Shown in pieces: positions 6,199 through 9,717 of a DNA stretch of 9,717 nucleotides. The DNA comes from Parvularculaceae bacterium UBA4496 (lineage in GTDB: Bacteria; Pseudomonadota; Alphaproteobacteria; Caulobacterales; Parvularculaceae). Below the pieces are notes generated by a model. That model worked only from the letters and a program-made list of their open reading frames with translations. It did not search any database and was not told the origin of the DNA. The stretch covers positions 1 through 9,717 of the forward strand of contig DGNI01000043.1 of assembly GCA_002388885.1 (NCBI GenBank), read 5' to 3'. A program made the translations under genes and the position numbers. The first letter of the stretch is position 1; the number at the start of each line of letters is the position of its first letter.

Positions 6199-6828
6199 AT
6201 GTCGCGAGGAAGTGAAACGCGGATTCGTATTCTCGATGTCGCTCAGGAGTCCATCCTCGCGAAAGGTTTTGACGCCACATCGATCGAAGAAATTGTCGCT
6301 AGCGCTGAAATCACCAAAAGCGGTTTCTTTTATCACTTTAAAGATAAGAACGCATTGGCGCACGCCCTTATAGAACGACACATTGTTGTCGAAGATGAAT
6401 TGTTTGATGATTTACTAGGGCGAGCCAAAGAACTCTCCGACGATCCTCTGCAGCGGGTGTTAATTGGATTAAAGTTACTAGCCGAATTGATTGAGGACAT
6501 GCCAAACGGTCATCCCGGATGCATTGTCGCGACCGCCGCTTACCAGGACCGGCTATTTAACAAGGATGTACGCGCAGCAAACAAACGCGCTGTCTTAGGG
6601 TGGCGCGAACGATTCCGCTCAATGCTTGATGATGTGGTATTAACATATCCCATGCAGGATGATGTGGATCTCGACCACCTGGCGGATATGTTTAGCTCAG
6701 TTGCCGAGGGCGGCATAGTCATGTCGCGCGCTTTAGACAATCCAAAAATAACGTCTCAACAAATCCTCTTGCTGCGATCATATATAAAATTGCTGTTTCA
6801 GCCCGCTATAAAAGGCCTGCAGAAATAA
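6199..6828 (+). CDS. TetR/AcrR-family transcriptional regulator
   Basis: This is a one-component regulator with an N-terminal DNA-binding domain and a C-terminal ligand and dimer domain. The 209-residue product is typical in length. Residues 7-52 form the TetR_N domain, with RIRILDVAQESILAKGFDATS leading into the helix-turn-helix IEEIVASAEITKSGFFYHFKDK (29-50). The C-terminal part has a GCIVATAAYQDRLF stretch (107-120) seen in many regulators of this family. C108 sits in a region where some relatives (NemR type) have a reactive cysteine; that link is speculative. Divergence from the methyltransferase and the operator-like palindromes suggest control of itself and that gene. The gene is AT-richer than its neighbours and uses TTA codons rare in the flagellar genes. 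It converges on fliG with only 8 nt between the stops. The ligand is unknown. Confidence 0.92.
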   Translation: MSRGSETRIRILDVAQESILAKGFDATSIEEIVASAEITKSGFFYHFKDKNALAHALIERHIVVEDELFDDLLGRAKELSDDPLQRVLIGLKLLAELIEDMPNGHPGCIVATAAYQDRLFNKDVRAANKRAVLGWRERFRSMLDDVVLTYPMQDDVDLDHLADMFSSVAEGGIVMSRALDNPKITSQQILLLRSYIKLLFQPAIKGLQK

Positions 6829-6836
6829 TCGAAACC

Positions 6837-7946
6837 CTAAGCCGCTTTTTCCGCGCTTTCCGGTTCTTCAATCGCATTGAGCTTGAACTCGCCGTCGCGG
6901 ACGAGGCGGCGCACAGCGGATGTAATCTCGCGCTGGGCGGCCTCGCCGTCGGCCTCTGACGGTTCGTCCATCTCGGCGAGTTCTTCCTTGTACTGTTCGA
7001 CCATGCGTTTCGAGATATTGGCGAACAGGAATTCCACCGTTTCGGGCGCATTCTTCTGCCCATGCTTGATAGCCATAAGCAGCGTTTCACGCTCGATATC
7101 GCGCATGACGGCCGGCGCGCCGTTTGCCGGCACGCGCGCGTGGAGGTGTTCGAACAGAAGAAGCACTTTCTTGACAGCCGCGCCGACTTCCGGATCGGTC
7201 TCATTGATATGCGCAATGAAAGCGTCGCGTTTCGCGCCTGGCAGGTTGTTGACGATTTCGCCCACAACGGCGCCTGCGCCCGTGTCTTTCTTTTCTTCGC
7301 CCTCTTCGCCTTCAGCGTCTTCGTCTTCGGCCCCCGGCGCGGGTTTCAGCAAATCTTCCTCGATCACTTGGGCGATCGCCTCAATCGCCGCGGGTGACGG
7401 CGGCTTTTTATGGGCGAGTTCCAACAGAACTTTCTTGGCGTAACCGTCCTCGGCGACATTCAGGACGCTTGCCGTCTTTTCGTATTTCAGCTTGGCGAGA
7501 ATCGCCGCACCCACGGGCATGCGCTGTTTCTGGACGTATTCAGCGAGCACTTCGTCGTCGAGCTTTTCAACCCGCTCCCAGATATTGCCGCCCGTTTCGG
7601 CGCCGCCATTCAATTCCTGAAGAATGCGGCTGGCGCGCTCCTCTTCGGTCATCAGGCCCAGCACCCGCCGCGCCTCATCGGCGCCGCCGGCGAGATCGTT
7701 GTCGGTTTTGGTGATCTCCGCGAGAAATTCCTGCGCTACCGCATGCAAAAGCTGCGGCGGCACGGATTTCAGTTCGCAAAACGCCTTGGCGAAAGCTTTG
7801 AGCTGCGCGTCGGATATGTCCTCGACAATCGCCGCCGCCGTTTCCGCCGACAGGGACGCAAGCACGATCGCCGCCTTGTGCGACCGGGTGAACCAGGTCT
7901 CCATGGGCGAATTGGGATCTACTTTTTGCAATGCCGTGTTGGCCAT
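6837..7946 (-). CDS. fliG: Divergent flagellar motor switch protein FliG
   Basis: FliG joins the MS ring (FliF) to the C ring and takes torque from the stator. The 369-residue product shows all three parts. FliG_N is at about 20-115 (RSHKAAIVLASLSAETAAAI, then GGADEARRVLG). A middle ARM-like domain is at about 125-200. FliG_C is at about 232-355, ending ISKRMVEQYKEELAEM...AAQREITSAVRRL. The EHPQ motif of the middle domain, which contacts FliM, is not recognisable; the aligned stretch reads KQRM (140-143). The MFxF position reads LLLF (262-265), and the DDRG segment before the torque helix seems replaced by PANGAP (273-278). An acidic linker, AEDEDAEGEEGEE (206-218), separates the middle and C domains. 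The ATG overlaps the fliP stop by one base (TAATG), with AGAGGG as ribosome binding site. It is last in the operon, not next to fliF. Confidence 0.87.
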   Translation of the reverse strand: MANTALQKVDPNSPMETWFTRSHKAAIVLASLSAETAAAIVEDISDAQLKAFAKAFCELKSVPPQLLHAVAQEFLAEITKTDNDLAGGADEARRVLGLMTEEERASRILQELNGGAETGGNIWERVEKLDDEVLAEYVQKQRMPVGAAILAKLKYEKTASVLNVAEDGYAKKVLLELAHKKPPSPAAIEAIAQVIEEDLLKPAPGAEDEDAEGEEGEEKKDTGAGAVVGEIVNNLPGAKRDAFIAHINETDPEVGAAVKKVLLLFEHLHARVPANGAPAVMRDIERETLLMAIKHGQKNAPETVEFLFANISKRMVEQYKEELAEMDEPSEADGEAAQREITSAVRRLVRDGEFKLNAIEEPESAEKAA

Positions 7947-8725
7947 TACGTGTACCCTCTTACCAGCGCGCCCGAAACAGCAACCCACCCGTTTGTCAGC
8001 ACAAAGAACGCCACCTTGAACGGCAGGGAGACAATCGCCGGCGGCACCATCATCATGCCCATGGCCATCAGGATCGACGCCACAAGCAAATCAATCACCA
8101 GAAAAGGCAGGAGCACGACAAAACCGATTTCAAACGCTCGCTGAATTTCCGACAGCACAAACGCCGGAACCAGAAGCGACAGCGGCGTCGCCCCCTCTTC
8201 TATCGGGGTTTGCATTTCAACCGGCCGCGCATCCTGAAGAACATCAACAGCGCCGGGATCGACACGCGCTTCCATGAAGCTGCGGAACGGCCGCATGGTT
8301 TCGCCGAACGCCGCGTCTTCCTGCATTTCGCCGTTCAGCATGGGCTGCACGCCGGAGGTCCACGCATCCTTGAACACCGGCTCCATGACGAAATACGTCA
8401 GGAACATCGCCACGGACACGATCAGCATGTTCGGCGGCGCCTGCTGCAGGCCGACGCCCTGACGCAAAATCGACAGGACGATGATCATAAACGGCAGGCA
8501 CGTCACCATCATGGCGATGCCCGGCGCGAGGCTTAAAACGGTGACCAGCAGGAAAATCTGGATGATGCGTTTTGAAAGACCGCCCGCTTCATCCACTGCA
8601 TCGAGAACGCCAACACCGTCCGCAATATTCTCGCCGATGGGCGCCGATTCTTGCGCATAGGCAGGCGACGCAAACATGAAGCTCGCTGCAATGAGGAATG
8701 CGAATATGACGGTCAGCCGGCGCAT
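7946..8725 (-). CDS. fliP: Flagellar export gate protein FliP
   Basis: FliP forms, with FliQ and FliR, the inner-membrane gate of the flagellar type III export apparatus. The 259-residue product has a cleavable signal peptide, as known for FliP (MRRLTVIFAFLIAASFMF..., probable cleavage after AYA at 24). Further hydrophobic segments lie at about 52-70, 72-88, 100-114, 187-220 and 229-255. The family signature PFLVIDLLVASILMAMGMMM near the C-terminus is clear, followed by VPPAIVSLPFKV. A loop of about 70 residues (115-185) lies between the membrane parts. fliN ends 7 nt upstream and an AAGG overlapping its stop is the only ribosome binding site, so coupling is likely. No fliQ or fliR is visible nearby; they must be elsewhere. 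Confidence 0.95.
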   Translation of the reverse strand: MRRLTVIFAFLIAASFMFASPAYAQESAPIGENIADGVGVLDAVDEAGGLSKRIIQIFLLVTVLSLAPGIAMMVTCLPFMIIVLSILRQGVGLQQAPPNMLIVSVAMFLTYFVMEPVFKDAWTSGVQPMLNGEMQEDAAFGETMRPFRSFMEARVDPGAVDVLQDARPVEMQTPIEEGATPLSLLVPAFVLSEIQRAFEIGFVVLLPFLVIDLLVASILMAMGMMMVPPAIVSLPFKVAFFVLTNGWVAVSGALVRGYT

Positions 8726-8732
8726 GCTTGCC

Positions 8733-9053
8733 TTAGGCGCCCAAACCGCAAACTTCGATCAGCTTAACGCCGATGCCGTTTTCATTGTCGCTGGCTTCAA
8801 CCAATTCACCGCGCGCGATCAGGCGGTCGCCTATATAGATGTCTACGGGATCGTCAATCGCCGCATCGAGATCGATGACGGTATCCTGTTTAAGGTCAAG
8901 AAGGTCTTTGACAGAGACCTGAGCTCCGCCGACGGAAACAACAATCCGCACGGGGAGTTCAAGAATGTTCTTGTTGCGCAAGGCGCCCTCATCCGCCACC
9001 GCTTCGGCGACGACATCGTCATCGGCAACCACTTCATTGGCGTTACTGCTCAT
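8733..9053 (-). CDS. fliN: Flagellar motor switch protein FliN
   Basis: FliN makes up the bottom of the cytoplasmic C ring and helps dock FliH with the export ATPase. The 106-residue product has an acidic N-terminal tail (residues 1-25) and a SpoA domain (about 28-102): KNILELPVRIVVSVGGAQVSVKDLLDLKQDTVIDLD, then DDPVDIYIGDRLIARGELV and GIGVKLIEV, all typical. The start at 9053 is chosen because GAGGAG lies 7 nt upstream; ATG at 9056 is nearly as good, and the ATG at 9083 adds an RRR-rich segment foreign to FliN and lacks support. The gene overlaps the fliH end by 11 nt, so translation is probably coupled. Confidence 0.93.
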   Translation of the reverse strand: MSSNANEVVADDDVVAEAVADEGALRNKNILELPVRIVVSVGGAQVSVKDLLDLKQDTVIDLDAAIDDPVDIYIGDRLIARGELVEASDNENGIGVKLIEVCGLGA

Positions 9054-9642
9054 CATTCGTCTCCTCTGCGCCTGGCGCTTCACTGCCGAGCGTTTTCAAG
9101 ATTTCTTCAATCAACGCGTCCGGATCGCTGACAAAACCGCCCTTGGCCCATTTTGCATCGATGGCGGACGGCGAACAGGCCTCATCGGTTTCAAGGTTGA
9201 TGCGCGGATTTTCACTCAGCGTTTTCTGCGCCTTACCCGGCAAATGCGACACAAGGTCGGGATGAACACGCAGTTTCAGCTCATCGCCCGAGCGCGTAAT
9301 GCGTTCTTCGACCAGCGACATGATTTCCGATAGCGACGAGGCACGCGCCATAGCGGGCGCCACGGCGGAGAACAGCCGCGCGATCAGCGATAAAGATTCA
9401 TCGCGATAACGCGCTTCCATCTCGTTCAGCATCACGCCGACGCTGTCGACGAATGCATCATGAGATTTCTGCAGTTTCGCTTTTTCTTCCGCGTACTCAA
9501 TTGATGCGTCGCGGTGACCGGTGCGATAGGATTCACACGTCGTATCCGTGCCGTGCGAAACAGGCGTGCGGCCCGGCAGCACGGGAAACCGCACATTCTG
9601 GCGCGCGCTTCCTTCCGATGTGGCGAGAGCGGAACCGGTCAT
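9043..9642 (-). CDS. fliH: FliH-like export ATPase regulator (FlbE type)
   Basis: FliH binds the export ATPase FliI and tethers it to FliN and the export gate. The 199-residue product has a low-complexity N-terminus (1-45), a predicted helical coiled-coil stretch (about 46-118) and a small C-terminal domain. That domain carries ELKLRVHPDLVSHLP (121-135) and IDAKWAKGGFVSDPDALIEEIL (161-182), the W-x-x-G...D pattern of FliH C-terminal domains. Sequence similarity in this family is low, so the position between fliF and fliN, as for flbE near fliF and fliN in Caulobacter, carries much of the assignment. Its ATG follows the preceding stop directly (TAAATG), and its end overlaps fliN. Confidence 0.78.
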   Translation of the reverse strand: MTGSALATSEGSARQNVRFPVLPGRTPVSHGTDTTCESYRTGHRDASIEYAEEKAKLQKSHDAFVDSVGVMLNEMEARYRDESLSLIARLFSAVAPAMARASSLSEIMSLVEERITRSGDELKLRVHPDLVSHLPGKAQKTLSENPRINLETDEACSPSAIDAKWAKGGFVSDPDALIEEILKTLGSEAPGAEETNDEQ

Positions 9643-9717
9643 TTACGCCGCCCTTTCCGTATCGCCAAGCCAGGATTTCAAAACCGTGGCGGTCGCATCT
9701 TTATCGGCGGCGCTGAC
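9643..9717 (-). CDS. fliF: C-terminal end of probable MS-ring protein FliF (partial)
   Basis: The last 24 codons of a gene entering from the window edge read VSAADKDATATVLKSWLGDTERAA. This resembles the short C-terminal tail of FliF that binds FliG (pattern: acidic, ...V.-[LI]-[KR]-x-W-[LIM], as in the enterobacterial VALVIRQW ending). The stop TAA touches the fliH ATG, so the gene is in the same operon. Only the tail is seen, so the call rests on one short motif and on fliF commonly preceding fliG, fliH and fliN. Confidence 0.62.
   Translation of the reverse strand, partial: VSAADKDATATVLKSWLGDTERAA

Noticed and set aside
7947..7988. An upstream fliG start at 7988
   Set aside because: It would lie inside the end of fliP. 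The ATG at 7946 has a ribosome binding site and the usual stop-start overlap.
7410..8144. A 244-codon open frame on the plus strand opposite fliG and fliP
   Set aside because: Antisense to two firmly identified genes, no start signal, low-complexity translation.

Overview
The window looks like chromosomal DNA of a flagellated, GC-rich alphaproteobacterium, perhaps from the Hyphomonadaceae, Parvularculaceae or Caulobacterales side of the class. That is inferred from the style of the flagellar proteins and the alphaproteobacterial type of intergenic palindromes. The exact lineage cannot be fixed by eye.

Layout: (1) Positions 45-3637, plus strand, hold a tight flgK-flgL-flgI operon: the two hook-filament junction proteins and the P-ring protein. 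The last bases of an unidentified upstream gene precede it. (2) Positions 3638-4272 carry no convincing gene. They hold a 120-bp palindromic element with non-nested arms, a weak hairpin, three copies of TTGTRCAAC, a nested structured block ending near a T8 run, and a short GC-rich hairpin. (3) Positions 4273-6828 hold three genes unrelated to flagella, with visibly lower GC and different codon use from their neighbours: a membrane-anchored staphylococcal-nuclease-like protein (plus), a homocysteine S-methyltransferase (minus), and a TetR-family regulator (plus) divergent from the methyltransferase. The 209-nt gap between the last two contains three separate inverted repeats. (4) Positions 6837-9717, minus strand, hold a second flagellar operon with overlapping or abutting genes. 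In transcription order it runs: the end of a probable fliF, fliH (flbE-like), fliN, fliP and a divergent fliG.

The flagellar products belong to the axial structure (FlgK, FlgL), the P ring (FlgI), the export gate (FliP), the export ATPase regulator (FliH) and the switch/C-ring and MS ring (FliN, FliG, FliF). The most unusual points are fliG at the end of the operon behind fliP, apparently without the EHPQ motif and with an acidic linker; the 120-bp element whose inner arms cannot pair at the same time; and the TetR/methyltransferase pair with clear candidate operators set into a flagellar locus. No CRISPR array, tRNA, rRNA or transposase was seen.
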